A model generated the notes under the pieces. That model was not told the origin of the DNA. It did no database searches and worked only from the letters and a program-made list of their open reading frames with translations. 64,000 nucleotides of DNA. Source: Phyto melanocephala. Taxonomy: Eukaryota; Arthropoda; Insecta; Diptera; Rhinophoridae. Made by a program: the position numbers and the translations under genes. The stretch covers positions 7,990,001 to 8,054,000 of the forward strand of contig OW799233.1 in NCBI GenBank assembly GCA_941918925.1, written 5' to 3'. Position 1 is the stretch's first letter. Each line of letters begins with the position of its first letter. Positions 33,268-45,216 of this stretch are shown one piece after another.

Positions 33268-34947
33268 TTACCAACTTAACTCATCAGGCAAACCACCGGG
33301 ATATTCTCCGGTCAAACAGGCAGTACAATGTCCACTTTTACTAGGATTGAGGGGCTCACGATTTAAATTTACTGCTGTAACCAAACCTTCAACAGACAAA
33401 TATTCCAAACTATCTGCCCCTACTTTACGTGCTAATTGTTCGTTGTTCAATTTGTTAGCTATCAGTTCCTCGTGTGTAGGTATATTAATGCCCATATAAC
33501 ACGGAAATTGTAGGGGAGGACTGGCCACGCGAACATGAACCTCGACTGCACCAGCATCACGTAATAGTTTTATAATTGGACCAATAGTATTACCACGTAC
33601 AATTGAATCATCGACCAAAACCAAACGTTTACCAGCAACATTTTCGGAGAGGGCACCGAATTTCTTAGCCACTCCCAATTGGCGCAAACGAGTTGAAGGC
33701 TGAATAAAAGTGCGACCCACATAACGGTTTTTGCACAAAACTTCAGCAAATTCCAAACCTGACTCTTTGGCGTAACCATGAGCCGCCGCTGTACCCGACT
33801 CGGGCACAGAACTGACAATGTCCGCCTTTATGAAAGCTTCTCTAGCCAACTGGCGACCACACTGCATACGTACCGTGTACACCATTTGGCCTTCAAAGAT
33901 TGAATCACCGCGAGCAAAATATACATATTCAAATATACAAAATGCCATTTTCTTGTAATCAGGTCTCTCAACAATATCCACGGTGCGATAACCGTTGCGG
34001 GTAAGTTCAATGATCTCTCCAGGTTCAACCTCACGCACATAGCGGGCCCCTATGGACAGAAAACCACATGATTCACTAGAAACTACCCATCCTTCAGCAG
34101 AAGCCTGTTCAACTTTAGTATTGCCCGAGTTGAGCGGAACAATCTTGCCCAAACACAGAGGACGATTGCCATAAACATCCCGCACAGCATAGATTTTATC
34201 CATGATCATAACAACCAACGAATAAGAGAGATGGGCTAGTTGCATAAAGTGACGTATACGTGCTGGCCAATTAGGTCCATCCTCCTCAGATATTCCCTCG
34301 GGACAACAGCAAAGACTCTGGGCAATCAGTTCACTGTCACTGTGAGTGGAAAGACCTACACCACGACCTAAAACTTCACGTCTCAACGACTCACTGTTAA
34401 CCAATTCACCATTGTGGGCCAAAGCCATGGCACCATAAGCTGTGTGCACAACAAAAGGTTGACAGTTAACCACCTCAGAGGCAGCGGAAGTAGAATAACG
34501 AGTATGACCAATACCCAAATTACCCTTTAGTTTCTTCATCGAGTCCTCATTAAACAGGGTACTGATCATGCCCATTCCCTTGTGCATATTGAAACTTTTC
34601 GAACATTTTCCTTCGCTGGTAACTATTCCAGCAGATTCTTGGCCTCGATGTTGCAAGGCCACTAAACCCAGACATATCACGTGTGCAATTTCAATTTGTG
34701 TAGGCCAATTACCACATGCAATAGCTCCAAAAACACCACACTCATGTGTTAGACCGGTTACCTCTTTGCCGCACATAACCATTGAAGGCTTTTGTACTTG
34801 TTTATCGTTTGTCTCACTAGCAACAGCATTTGTTTTATGAGTTGTAGTCGTTGTTGTTGGCGAACAACATGGTCCCACTCCATCTTCTACTTCTAAAACT
34901 TTTTTATCGGTTCTACAGGTGTTTTTTGTATCAATGAATTCCTCCAT
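33268..34947 (-). CDS. Prat: Amidophosphoribosyltransferase (purine synthesis, first step)
   Basis: Product: glutamine PRPP amidotransferase, cytosolic, which makes 5-phosphoribosylamine from PRPP and glutamine and is the committed step of purine synthesis. The single exon encodes 559 residues with an ATG at 34947. Residues 1-69 are a propeptide-like, Thr-rich leader. The Ntn-hydrolase nucleophile is Cys70 in [10 protein letters not shown]. The class-II glutaminase domain follows ([31 protein letters not shown]). The phosphoribosyltransferase domain carries the PRPP motif [15 protein letters not shown]. Cysteines in [16 protein letters not shown] and [11 protein letters not shown] fit the Fe-S cluster ligands of the Bacillus/animal type. 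Drosophila Prat is also intronless. It converges with Taf7. Confidence 0.97.
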   Translation of the reverse strand: MEEFIDTKNTCRTDKKVLEVEDGVGPCCSPTTTTTTHKTNAVASETNDKQVQKPSMVMCGKEVTGLTHECGVFGAIACGNWPTQIEIAHVICLGLVALQHRGQESAGIVTSEGKCSKSFNMHKGMGMISTLFNEDSMKKLKGNLGIGHTRYSTSAASEVVNCQPFVVHTAYGAMALAHNGELVNSESLRREVLGRGVGLSTHSDSELIAQSLCCCPEGISEEDGPNWPARIRHFMQLAHLSYSLVVMIMDKIYAVRDVYGNRPLCLGKIVPLNSGNTKVEQASAEGWVVSSESCGFLSIGARYVREVEPGEIIELTRNGYRTVDIVERPDYKKMAFCIFEYVYFARGDSIFEGQMVYTVRMQCGRQLAREAFIKADIVSSVPESGTAAAHGYAKESGLEFAEVLCKNRYVGRTFIQPSTRLRQLGVAKKFGALSENVAGKRLVLVDDSIVRGNTIGPIIKLLRDAGAVEVHVRVASPPLQFPCYMGINIPTHEELIANKLNNEQLARKVGADSLEYLSVEGLVTAVNLNREPLNPSKSGHCTACLTGEYPGGLPDELSW

Positions 34948-35757
34948 GTGTTTGTCAATAAAGTTTATTATGTATGTATATACTTATTTAAAACGTTATT
35001 TCTTAAATTCATAAATCAAATTATTTATTAAATGATGTAAATTAGTTACTTTTTATAAAATATCAAATCTTTACTAATATACAGAATTTCATTTAACGTA
35101 AAGATGTTATTTATTTAATAATTACTGAACAATTTTCACGAAATTAAAAAAAAAACCAAAAACACGGCCAACAACCAACCATACAATACACTCACTAAAC
35201 TCACACTAAAAAATTGTTGTTTTATTTGTAATGCTCGCACGCGCATTTTTACTAAACTAATACATAAACCACATAAACATACATTCCACAATACATATCC
35301 CACAGAACAATTTTTATAAAAAAATACAATAAAACGTAACAAGTTAATTTAAAACTTTTTCTCTGTCGGTGGTGCCAGAAATGTTCGTAGAAAAACATAA
35401 ATTTTCGAAATAAAAATTTTTTAATTATAAAAAAAATCGTGTAAATTTTAAATCTTATACAAAATGTAGCAATATTTGAAAATATAAATTTAACATTTAT
35501 GAGACCGAATATGTATGCTTTTGGTTTAAACTAACAGGACAAAAATAAAGTTTATGTGACAAGGCTCTCTAAACGCGTCATTTAAATTATCGCCATTTTC
35601 ATACTTATTTATTTATCCATTATTTTGTTATTAATTTTATAATTATAGCACATTGTTGTAAACTCATAACCAAGGTCTATTAAATAGACCTTGCTGATAA
35701 CCATGTAGGGCCCATTAGGGCTCGGTTAATAAATAAAATTTAAATAAGTAAGTAAGT
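34948..35757. other. Prat upstream region and repeat debris
   Basis: Holds the Prat 5' flank. No ORF is supported. Around 35665-35745 a hairpin AGGTCTATTAAATAGACCT and the sequence GGGCCCATTAGGGCTCGG with TTAATAAATAAAAT look like another short LINE 3' end directly upstream of the larger LINE copy. Confidence 0.45.
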
Positions 35758-36790
35758 TAAGGGTTTAATATTACTGTTGGTGGGAGTCGTATAGCATTTG
35801 TTGATAATCTTAGATGTTTAGGTATATATATTGACCATCGCCTTACGTTTGAGAAACATGTTGATCAAATATTTTTTAGAATCACAGGTAATTTACGTAA
35901 AATTTATTCTAATAATATTTACTTACCTTTTCATGTTAAATATAGATTGGCTTATGCACTCTTAATGCCGCATATTTTGTATGGCCTTGAGGTTACCTCG
36001 GGCACCTTGTCTTATGTTTTGGCTAAGTTGAATCGTATTGTGAACATAATTGTTCGATATGTTTATGGTGTGAAACGTCGGGTGCATATTTCTGACTTTG
36101 TGAAATGTTTTCTTGGATGTACTTTTAAGCATTTTGTTACATATCGTATCTTACTTCAATTTTATAGGGTTTTTAAGTATGGTCTACCTGTTCAAATTTG
36201 TTCTAAGTTTTCTTTTTCTCACTTTACTAGGAATCCCCAAATTATTATTCCTAGAATTAGGTGTAGTTGTTTCGAACGATCCTTTATTGTCAGAGTTGCT
36301 AGATGTTGGAATTTTCTGCCGTATGATCTTCGTATTTTTTCTCATTCTAATAATTCCTTTCGCTTGAAGCTTTTGTTGTATTTATCTAATAATTGATGCT
36401 ATTTTTTCTTTCCCTTACTTTTGTTTTAAGCATTACTTCATTATGTAATTCTATCTCTACAGAGTGGCAGTCTTTAAATTTAATATCAATGATTAATTAG
36501 ATATATTGTTAACCTTAGCAATACCCTGTTGTTGTAGCTATCTCTTTTTTTTTTCCTGTTATATAGTGCGTTCTTTGTCGGCTGGGGAGCCAAAACAGAA
36601 TGTAAGAATTATTTTTTTATACATAATTTTTAAGAGAAGTGAAAATTTTTTTTATGTAATTTTGTTAATATTTAATTCTTTATTTTATTTTAGTATTCAG
36701 TACATTGCTTTTGTAATATATTATTATTGGCCTAAGGAAAGGCTTTTTATATTACTTTGAATTTAATAAATAAATAAATAAATAAAAAAA
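35758..36790 (+). pseudogene. 5'-truncated LINE (jockey-like) reverse-transcriptase fragment
   Basis: An open frame without stops runs from about 35760 to the TGA at 36394-36396. It begins in the end of the RT region (RCLGIYIDHRLTFEKHV) and continues through ALLMPHILYGLEV and RSFIVRVARCWNFLPYDLR, the typical C-terminal part of jockey/I-group LINE polymerases. About 370 bp of 3' UTR follow, ending in AATAAATAAATAAATAAA. The catalytic RT motifs lie upstream and are absent, so the copy is a dead 5' truncation. Its frame is intact, which suggests recent insertion. Confidence 0.8.
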
Positions 36791-37204
36791 TTCGAAAAAA
36801 GTTTAATTAGACAAATAAATTCGAAAAAAGTTTAATTAGACCAGCTAGTAAAAACATTGTTAATAATGCTTAGCGGGTTCAGATAAAAAGCGGTAAAGTA
36901 GAAAATAATTATTATTTTAAACGTACCTTTATTGTCAAATTTTTTTTTTAAAGAGAACATAAGTACATATTAATGAAGCTTACCGTCCCTCATAATCTTA
37001 ATTACGTACTCAAAAATTTATAAAGTACTGAAAGAATTGAGAATGGTTTTCGATCATCGAAATTGATAGAGTCTTAGATAAAGAGAAGTTTGTTTATCGT
37101 TTTCTGAGAGAATTTTTTGTTTACTCTCATTTTACCGGACTTTACCCGGACTTACGTGGAACAAACCTAATGTGATGATGCCTCGGGCTGAAGAGAATTT
37201 TCCT

Positions 37205-37470
37205 GCTATAGGGAAATTTTAACAGGACAACGATCCAAAGCACACGGCCTAGGTAGGTTCTTAGAAGATAATTCAATCAATGTTAAGACTGGAACTAAAC
37301 CCCATCGAACACCTGTGGAGCGATATGAAAAAATCAGTAAGGCTCAAAAATGTTACAAACATTGCATGGGTGGCAATACCAGTGGAGCGATATCGTAACC
37401 TTATAACATCAATGCGCTTACGACGTGAAGTTGTGTTAAAGCAAAGGTGGTTTGCAACAAAATATTAACA
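37205..37470 (+). pseudogene. Tc1-like transposase C-terminal relic
   Basis: Reads Gln-Asp-Asn-Asp-Pro-Lys-His (37213-37233), the second catalytic-Asp motif of Tc1 transposases. After a frame change it continues LELNPIEHLWSDMKKSVR and the C-terminal TSMRLRREVVLKQRWFATKY. Stops and shifts separate the parts and the N-terminal half is missing. Confidence 0.8.
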
Positions 37471-37529
37471 GTAAGTAAGAATATAAACATAATAACACCG
37501 TTTTTATATTCACCACCAAAAAAATAGTG

Positions 37530-38420
37530 TGTGGGTATATTCATTTTGTCATTACGTTTGTAACACATCAAAATATCCACTTAATACCCCATTAAGTATA
37601 TATTTTCTAAGTCGTGGTTTCATTTGAGGACGATTTAGCTATGTCCGTTGGTCGGTCCGTCTGTTTAAAGCACGATAGAGTTCGAACCGAAAAAGTTAGG
37701 AGGATCAAATTTTACCAGAATATTTCTTATACACAAGGTTCATTTTGTATTTAAAATGGGCTAATTCGTTATATTAGGAAGAGAGTTAAAGCTCGAAGTG
37801 CAAGAGTAGGTAAAGAAAAACAATTTCCTTCCTGCATCGAATAAAATGTGATTGTGTCTAAAAACTCATTGCCGTAGAGCAATAAAATTTCGAAATTATA
37901 TTTCCTAAGTTAAAACAAGAAAATTGCACAAATCTATACATTACGAAAGGAGTAATACAATTTATACCACATAGAGTCTTTTTCGGTATATTTAAAACTT
38001 AATATAACTGACAAAATTGGATGTACGAATTAGGAATTTTGCAAATATTGCTTTTGCTTAAAAAGACTTATAATAACGGAAAATTAAGGTGACATGCCCA
38101 CTTTAACGCCCAACTCTCATATAACGCTTTATCTCAAATTCATATAACTTTTCTATCGACGAATGATTTTGGAAGAATAAAGGAGTCTATATTGAAATAT
38201 CTAGGTTGAATTTTTTATCAGAATATACTCCCACTTCAACACCCACTTATCACATAATTTACTGTTAATGAAATTTAAATAAAACAGACAGAATTAGATG
38301 CATGATGATGAAATTTTGCATATACATATTTCTTGTCAATATAAGTACAATAAATTATGACACGCCTACTTTAACGCTCACTTCTCACATAATTTCCTGT
38401 GAGAACCTTTATACTTACTG
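37530..38420 (+). mobile_element. Degenerate DINE-1/INE-1-like element
   Basis: GTGGGTATATTCATTTTGTC, ACCCCATTAAGTATATATTT, GACGATTTAGCTATGTCCGT, GGTCCGTCTG, then repeated GCCCACTTTAACGCCCAACT and ACGCTCACTTCTCACATAAT blocks about 150 bp apart follow the same order as Drosophila INE-1. It is more diverged than the cluster at 7.8-11 kb and abuts the Tc1 relic. Non-coding. Confidence 0.6.
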
Positions 38421-39025
38421 TTATAATTCTTAAATATTTCTTCTACAAACAAGACAATCACAAAAGTGTCTAACGGTCTCTTGGTAAAGCTGCGGAAGTT
38501 CCCCACTATTTGCTGCAAGTTGTTTAAACTAATTAAAAAAATAATGATATTACAAAAAAAAAAACAGTTAACATTTTTTATTTTTTCCGCAAATACATAA
38601 TTACAGGTACAGGTATGTTTTTTTTATACCAACGCATATTTAGAGTTAGTCTTCGTCTGCTAATAATTTTGTTCTGTCATTTAAAACTTCAGCTGCCAAA
38701 GTTAAAAAGAGAAGCGAGAGAATTGTTTTTTTTTTGCCTACGACAGCTGAAGTTTAAAATAAGTAAAAATAGTTAATAATTAGCTAACGAATCAAGACTA
38801 CCTGATGAATAAATATACCTTGTTTTTTTTTACAAATATTTAAGTTTCTTTTATCAATGAATAATTTAATATACATACATAATAATGTAAGCAAAAATAA
38901 AATGGGTAAGTTCTTAAATATAGATAACAAAGTAATATATTGTAAAAACTAAAATTAATCCAATTGTAATGTATGAGGTAACATTATTTTAAAAATAAAA
39001 AAAACTACATTCATTTCATTTTTCT
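38421..39025. other. Spacer downstream of riboflavin kinase
   Basis: No gene. Contains an inverted pair TTTAAAACTTCAGCTG / CAGCTGAAGTTTAAAA at about 38680 and 38745 and the MITE end TACCTGATGAATAAATATAC at about 38800-38822, probably a 200-bp relative of the 1786-1871 element. The rest is expected 3' UTR. Confidence 0.45.
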
Positions 39026-42000
39026 CTATGTATTATTACTATTTTTACTATTTGTAATAATTGTTTGACTGCCGCTATCTACGCAACCGTTTGCAAGGAA
39101 AAACTGATGACTCTTCAGCTCTTTATAAGTATCATTTGTTTCAAGTACATCTTCGGCCTGTATTATGTCATTTTTAATGCATGCAACTAAATTTTCTAAA
39201 GATTCAAAATTCTGTTCTGGCCTTAAGTAGCCAACAACGCAAACTTTTAGTAAGCAACCATATAAGTCACGATTAAATTCGTGTAATATGTGTGTTTCCT
39301 GAAATAAATAAGTCAAAAAGAAACAAGTTAAAATAATATTTAGTAGGTGCACATAAGTGTGTATGCATAAGTATGTGGTAGATAATAGGAATGAGCAAAT
39401 AAAGAAATATACATTTATTTACAGGGTCCGCCGAATAACTTTTTTTTTTTTGTTATAAAAAAAGTTTAGCTTCGGCTGTGTGGCACGTAGCGCCGTCCTG
39501 TTGAAACCAAATGTTGCCAATATCCTCCTCTTTAACATGGCCCGATAACGATCGCCATTGACTACGAACACTCCTTGCTCATTGGCCCAATTATGCCTCT
39601 GGACCAAAATCCGTACCAGTGACTCGTTTTGGGTGTATCGCCTTTTCAATGTATGCGTGCGGGTTTTCTGTGCCCCAAATGCGACAATGTTGCTTGTTTA
39701 CATACCCGCCAAAAGGAGCTTCATCTGAAAAGATGATTTTTTTGGCAAAATCGGCCAAAGTAATGTCGCAATATTTCCCAGCGTTGTTCAAGCGTATACA
39801 CAACCACATTCGTTCAGCGGAAGGATAAAACTAATTATCTGTCAAATCAGACATGAGCTAAGTGTTACCATTCACGAAATAAGCACTAGTTGAAAAAAAA
39901 CGTTAGATGGCGGACCCTTTATATACAGTTATGAATTTAGCACATTTATTAAAATATCTACTTATATACATATATAAAAATAAGTTGTCCTATGTTCGTG
40001 ATTTTATAACTTGAGAACCACTCAACCGATTTTCAAACGAGTACATGAAGGGGTACTTTCACTGTTATAAAAAAAAACATCGAAAAATTTCTACGAATAT
40101 GCGTTATGCACACACTTTTATGATGGTGTGTTTTCCCTATATAAAGTATTTTTTTTTTTTCTTATGAGAATTACATTTTGTCGATATAAGGTACTGCTTC
40201 CTCGCGTCATTTGACTTATTTAATTTCTATGTGTTTATTGATTGCCATTTAAGTTTATAGTGCGTGCATTGTCATTTTTTAATTCTTGATTTGTAATCTT
40301 TCAGTTTAAATTAAAATCTTTTGCATTAAAAAAACAATTAAAAAATTATTCAACAATGCCGCGAAGACGCCACAGCAGTCAAATTATGTCATTTGAAAGC
40401 AACAATTGTACGACTGTATGAATTTCAAGAAATGTTTTAACTGATTTGTTCTGACACCAACCAAAGAGAATAATGGCTCAGGTGGTGAACTTAATGGTTT
40501 TAATTTCACTTTTCCGCCAGCACAACACATTCTATCGGTTTCATGTTTAAATTTAAATGCATTGCATTTATTACAAACTTTATCCATTTTGCCAATTTAA
40601 ATAGATGGATGCGAAGCGTAATCAATGTTATGATCATAACAAGATCCAAATTTCCAATTGAATGGTTACGTCTCCGTTATTGCCTGTTTTGATTGTCACG
40701 TTCACGATCTTTTCTGTTTCTAACTCTCACATTTTCAATACTTCTTCTCTTTGTTTTTGATTTTGAGTTGATCTTGATCGTGACATTCGTTGCCTTGTAA
40801 GTGTTTATGGATGGTAAAAAGTGGGTGGGGCTGCGCCCATCTACATATAAAAAAAATGAAATACGCCCATACAAAATAAATATTAACTTTTCATCTACTT
40901 GCACTTGACCAAATTAGATATTTTTATCTGCTTGCACTAGATCAATTTTTCTAAAACTTTGCACACATATCAAGCTGTCATGACTACATAATTTCATGAT
41001 TAGAAAAATGGACAATGTCACGCCCATAAAAAGTTATAATTTTTAGCTTTTTGCACTTGATATTCAATTAAAAATGCATTTTTATTTATTGAGGGGCGAG
41101 GAAACGCGCGCCAAGCTTGGCTAGTAATAAATATAATGCAGAAAAAATAAATGTGCCTAAAATTATGCTGCACATAATAACATACCTCGGCTGTACATAA
41201 TTTAACATGATATTCGAACAATCATCCAACCCAAAATATATGTTAAATCTACATAAATTACTACAAATAAAACTACTGTAAATAAAACTAATAACATTAG
41301 GGGCTTAATTAATTGCTGATGTTATATATTCGGAAAAAACGAAGCCTGCAATGCAAATTCAATATTTAAGGGCGGCTTCCGAAAGAATAGAACCAGATAT
41401 ACTCTCGAGTCTAGGATTATCCGGCAAAAAATTTTTGATAAGAAAAATAAAACTTATTTCTGTGCAAACAAAATTCAAAATTTTATCAAATATTCTTGTA
41501 CTGATGCTCTCGTTATTTCTTAAGAAAACGTTTGGTTTTACTCTCAAGTCATGGACAGGTATGAATGTGTATATGGTTTCAGTTTTTTATTCAATAATTA
41601 TAAAACTTTGAACACACCTACTCTAATATTTCAGATTTTTATATAATTTATGCATCAAAAATTGTATTACTTTAAAAGTAGAAAGTGACTACCTATAGCT
41701 ACCAATTCATACTCTTCAGTTTTCGTAAGAATGCAACATTGTAGTAAAATAACTCCTATTGCAAAAATATTTGTGGTTCCATTTTTAAAATAAATGTAAA
41801 AAAAAAAATAGCTAATCGAAATTAAACAATGAAAATAATACATATTTTAGTATAAATAAATTATTCTATAATAAAATATAAATTAAGTGATACACAAATA
41901 TTAAAAAAAAATAGTGGTTGACATAAAAAATTCTGCACAGCCGAATATAGTGCTCTTACATGTTTAATTATGAAGCAACACCATTTCAATACATATTATC

Positions 42001-43520
42001 ATAATTTTAAATGATAGGCTTATCTGGAACGAAAGTCAAGGCCATATAGAGATAATGTACATAATAATGTAATTGTAACCATACGATAAAACGAATAAAT
42101 ATTAAATAACGGACTAAGAGTGGTAGAAGTCATCTACATAGTACATCGCCGGTCAACAGATTTTTTTTTAGTAAAATTTTTTTTACGACGGCTAAAAAAA
42201 TTATAATTAAACAGTTTTTATAAATATGTATCTATTTATGAAAGACATATTCCTACAGGTAACCTTATCTCAATAGCTGATCGGGAAGCATAGTGTCAAA
42301 TTTGTTAATTCCCCTTGATATGTTTTTTTATGCAGGGATGAAAAATGTGTTTTTTTATTTCGGTATTGAATAATTAACCTAAGAGAACCTTTCTGATAAC
42401 AAATTTACTAAATTTATTTATGTATATTTGTTTTTTACGGACTTTATCATGGGTTTTACAAATAATTTTTTTAATCAAATTTTATTAAATTTTAATGTGA
42501 ATAATTTTTATTTGGCTTAAGTTCATTTATTGTTTTCTTTAATTTTATAATTTAAATTTAATTCAATTGCAATCATTTTTAGGAATATTCTTTCTAAAAT
42601 TATTTCCGATATTACCAAGTGGAATGCATTTTCGAAACCAGCTACGATTTCATCGTCAGCACTCTTTATCGGTATACTACTATGTAATTTAAAATTCTTA
42701 TATATGTTACAATTCAATGAAATTTGAATTAGTGAATCATAGTATTAATTTTAAAATTTGTTGAATTATTTACTTCACCTATCAAATGACATTTTTCTAT
42801 TCAACATTTGCGTTGACAGCAAAATCTAAAGTTGTTTTGTTGCATTACCGTTGCATATAGTACCTGTAAAAGGCGAATCATTTAAGAACATTTGACATAA
42901 AAAATAACTAAATTGATTTAAAAGCGCTCAGTAAAATAACCGGATCAGTTCGTTTAACAGTTGCACAGCTCTAATAAGGAACAAAAAAAAAAAAATGGCA
43001 AAACCGCTGCACGATTTTATTTATTAGCAAAAAACTAAAAATACGTCAAGAAACAATTGAATGTTAATTGATTTTTTCTATTCAAAAACTGAAGATTCAT
43101 CTATTAATAATAGTTTCATATAATGCTTGCTTATAGTATACAGATAACAGCCAAGTCATTTAATTAAGTATTAAATAACAATGAAATGTTCAAAAATGCA
43201 ATGCCTATACCTATTTTGCAACTTACTATACTTTTTTCTTTGTTATCATAAAATGGATTCCACCCAATACTCATAACCATCTTATACACAGGACCATTAT
43301 TAATATTGGCCCAGCCGAAGTAAACACCAGGCTTAAAACAATCGGGCAATGATTTAACCACTTCGAGGGGATAATTTGCTAAAAAATAATAAAAATGTTT
43401 GCAAATAGTTCTGACAAAACAATTATGTAATTTACCCGTTGGTATTCCCAATTCTTTGGAGCCTCTTCCAAATCCGGAAACAATTTCACCGCTAGTAAAA
43501 AACGGCAAATAATTAAGCAT
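39026..43520 (-). CDS. RFK: Riboflavin kinase
   Basis: Product: ATP:riboflavin 5'-phosphotransferase, which makes FMN. Exons 43520-43436, 43378-43227 and 39298-39026 join in phase to 169 residues. Signature: [27 protein letters not shown] (flavokinase PTAN and Gly-rich loop, residues about 10-36). Then GVYFGWANINNGPVYKMVMS and IGWNPFYDNKEKS, with ETHILHEFNRDLYG holding the catalytic Glu, and VVGYLRPEQNFESLENLV. The last 45 residues exceed the human protein and are low complexity. The start at 43520 matches other animal RFKs, but the frame stays open for 97 further codons back to an ATG at 43811 (see findings). Intron 2 is 3.9 kb and packed with transposon relics. In Drosophila I recall this as CG2846. 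Confidence 0.93.
39423..39917 (-). pseudogene. Deleted mariner-type element with TIRs
   Basis: AGGGTCCGCC at 39423 and GGCGGACCCT near 39917 form inverted ends. Between them the minus strand reads KKIIFSDEAPFGGYVNKQ, CRIWGTENPH and, in another frame, VNGDRYRAMLKRRI and GFNRTALRATQ. These are the central catalytic-Asp region and following part of a mariner-superfamily transposase, frameshifted and internally deleted. It lies in riboflavin kinase intron 2. Confidence 0.8.
40375..40600 (-). pseudogene. Helitron N-terminal protein relic
   Basis: A 67-codon frame starts MDKVCNKCNAFKFKHETDRM and continues CCAGGKVKLKPLSSPPEP and NCCFQMT. This is the cysteine-rich segment that precedes the Helitron-like N domain in insect Helitron proteins. 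Nothing downstream is preserved. It is in riboflavin kinase intron 2. Confidence 0.7.
40800..41124 (+). mobile_element. Degenerate Helitron 3' part
   Basis: The plus strand carries repeats like those of the Helitron at 28188-29040 (TTTGCACACATATCAAGCTG, TCACGCCCATAAAAAG, GCACTTGATATTCAATTAAA). It ends GAGGGGCG, ACGCGCGCCAAGCTTGGCTAG followed by T, the canonical CTAG/T end. The 5' TC terminus was not located. Confidence 0.65.
41351..41611 (+). other. Coding-like ORF of unknown origin in the RFK intron
   Basis: An 86-codon frame starts MQIQYLRAASERIEPDILSS and continues LGLSGKKFLIRKIKL before a possible splice donor GGACAG/GTATGA at about 41560. The first about 55 codons have a balanced, non-AT-driven composition unlike the neighbours. 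It could be a captured or retroposed host exon, a transposon fragment or chance. I do not recognise it. Confidence 0.3.
41925..41966 (+). repeat. DINE-1-like end fragment
   Basis: ATTCTGCACAGCCGAATATA then GTGCTCTTACATGTTT is a decayed copy of the hairpin end seen at 8230, 9230, 10630 and 10985. Confidence 0.5.
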
Positions 43521-43529
43521 TTTTTTCTT

Positions 43530-45216
43530 TAAGCCTTCTCTACCTAAGTCTAACGACACTTGTCGGTAGATAATGCTTAAATGTTTGTTAACAAACGTTA
43601 TCACTTGCCAACAATAATTGAAAGAGAAATTACGTGTGGATCTACCACAAAATCTACTTTGTTGCGTTCGATATTGATGACCAATTGATGATGTTGGCTG
43701 TATAGGAGAGCGTATTAAGTTGTGTGCGCTATTAATTAAGACATACGATAAACTAACACGTCGAATGCTTTTAAACCAAAACCATGAATAAGTTTTTTTT
43801 GATATGCACATACAAAAAATAGTTTTCAAATCTCATACCTTCGTACAAACATTTAAATGTAACTAACTTAAAAACTTTAACAAAGTTTTAAAAATATTTT
43901 TCTAAAAAATTGTTTTGTTTTTTTTTCTTATTTTTTTATACTGCTATAGTTTATTTTGATTAGCTTTATAACGTCACAACTGTCAACATACAATGCAGTA
44001 TTAATTATAGTGTTGTGAAGTGTCGTAAATTACGTGCAACAACAAACTTTTAAAAAATGCAGGTACCGAAAATTTGGTTTTAAAAAAACTAAAAAATTTT
44101 GGCCAACTTTGAAATTTAAAAATTTTTTTGAATCCTACGTTTTTATTACATACATATTCATGTTTTACAACGTTGTCATTAGACCTTAGAAAGTATATTT
44201 TTATTTTTCAATTCTCTATTTACATAACTAAGCCTATAAAACCATATATGGTTAATAAGAGCTACTTATTATAAAAAACATATAAAACAATAAAACAAAA
44301 CAATAAAATTCTACTTCACTGGGCAAGAAATAAATGTGAAATAGGTAACGGTACTTTTGTAGAGACTCGTTTTGAATTGTGTAAAATAAACGGAATAAAT
44401 AGGCAGAAAAAAGCAAAAACCTTATGTAATAATATTATAGTTTATTAGTTTAAAAAAACTAATAAATCATAACAAGCTCAGATATTTTTAAACATGTTTT
44501 CATTAAATTAGTTATATAAGTTTTTTTTTTTGGAAATGGTTTTGTGGTTAATATTTATAATGGAAATAAAAAAAAAAAGATTTTTTAAGTTTAACTGAAC
44601 ATAAAGTTATTATTTGGGCCAAATATAGTAGAAATTTCAATTTTATTTTAAAGGTTAATCGCATGAGCGTTATCTATGAAAAATTTAGGCTACGCATTGG
44701 TTTAAGTTCTGCAATAACAAAACTCTTCATGCATTTTGTTGTTGGAAAACGACGACTGAAAAGTAAAAAAGAAAATTTGTGTGTTTTTTTGGTGATAAAA
44801 TATAAAATAAATAAAATAAAATGTAAATACACAATATTTACACACACATAAGCAAAATTTGACATTTAAGTTAAACCTTAAGGTAGAGACAAAAAATCAG
44901 CTGTTTTAGTAAGGCTACCTGATGATCGTACTATGTTTCTGATAATACTTTTAATGCTGTTTTTGTTGTCATTGTTTTTTGTCTTTTTAATAGAGATGTG
45001 CAAATATTGTGATATGTTGCACATGAGTCACGCGTCATCATAGTTATTGTTGTATATAAAAATTATTAAAAAAATAGCGTGCCCGATTTAACAAATTTGA
45101 TTCTTACGCACTTATGAAATTACTTTTTTAAGGTCAACTTTTATTTCTTAAGGTCATTCTAGAAAACACAGCCGCAAAAAAAATTTTAATGATTTTTTTA
45201 GCTCTATTTTGTTATA
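43530..45216. other. Spacer between RFK and Medea, left part
   Basis: Divergent promoters of riboflavin kinase and Medea must lie within 43.8-47 kb. The first 300 bp hold the open extension upstream of RFK. No other gene is supported; a 62-codon frame at 44663 looks accidental. Confidence 0.4.

Noticed and set aside
43518..43829. Full 221-codon frame as the default riboflavin kinase start
   Set aside because: The first codon of that frame is TTG, and the canonical start at 43520 matches animal homologues; the extension is reported only as a possibility.
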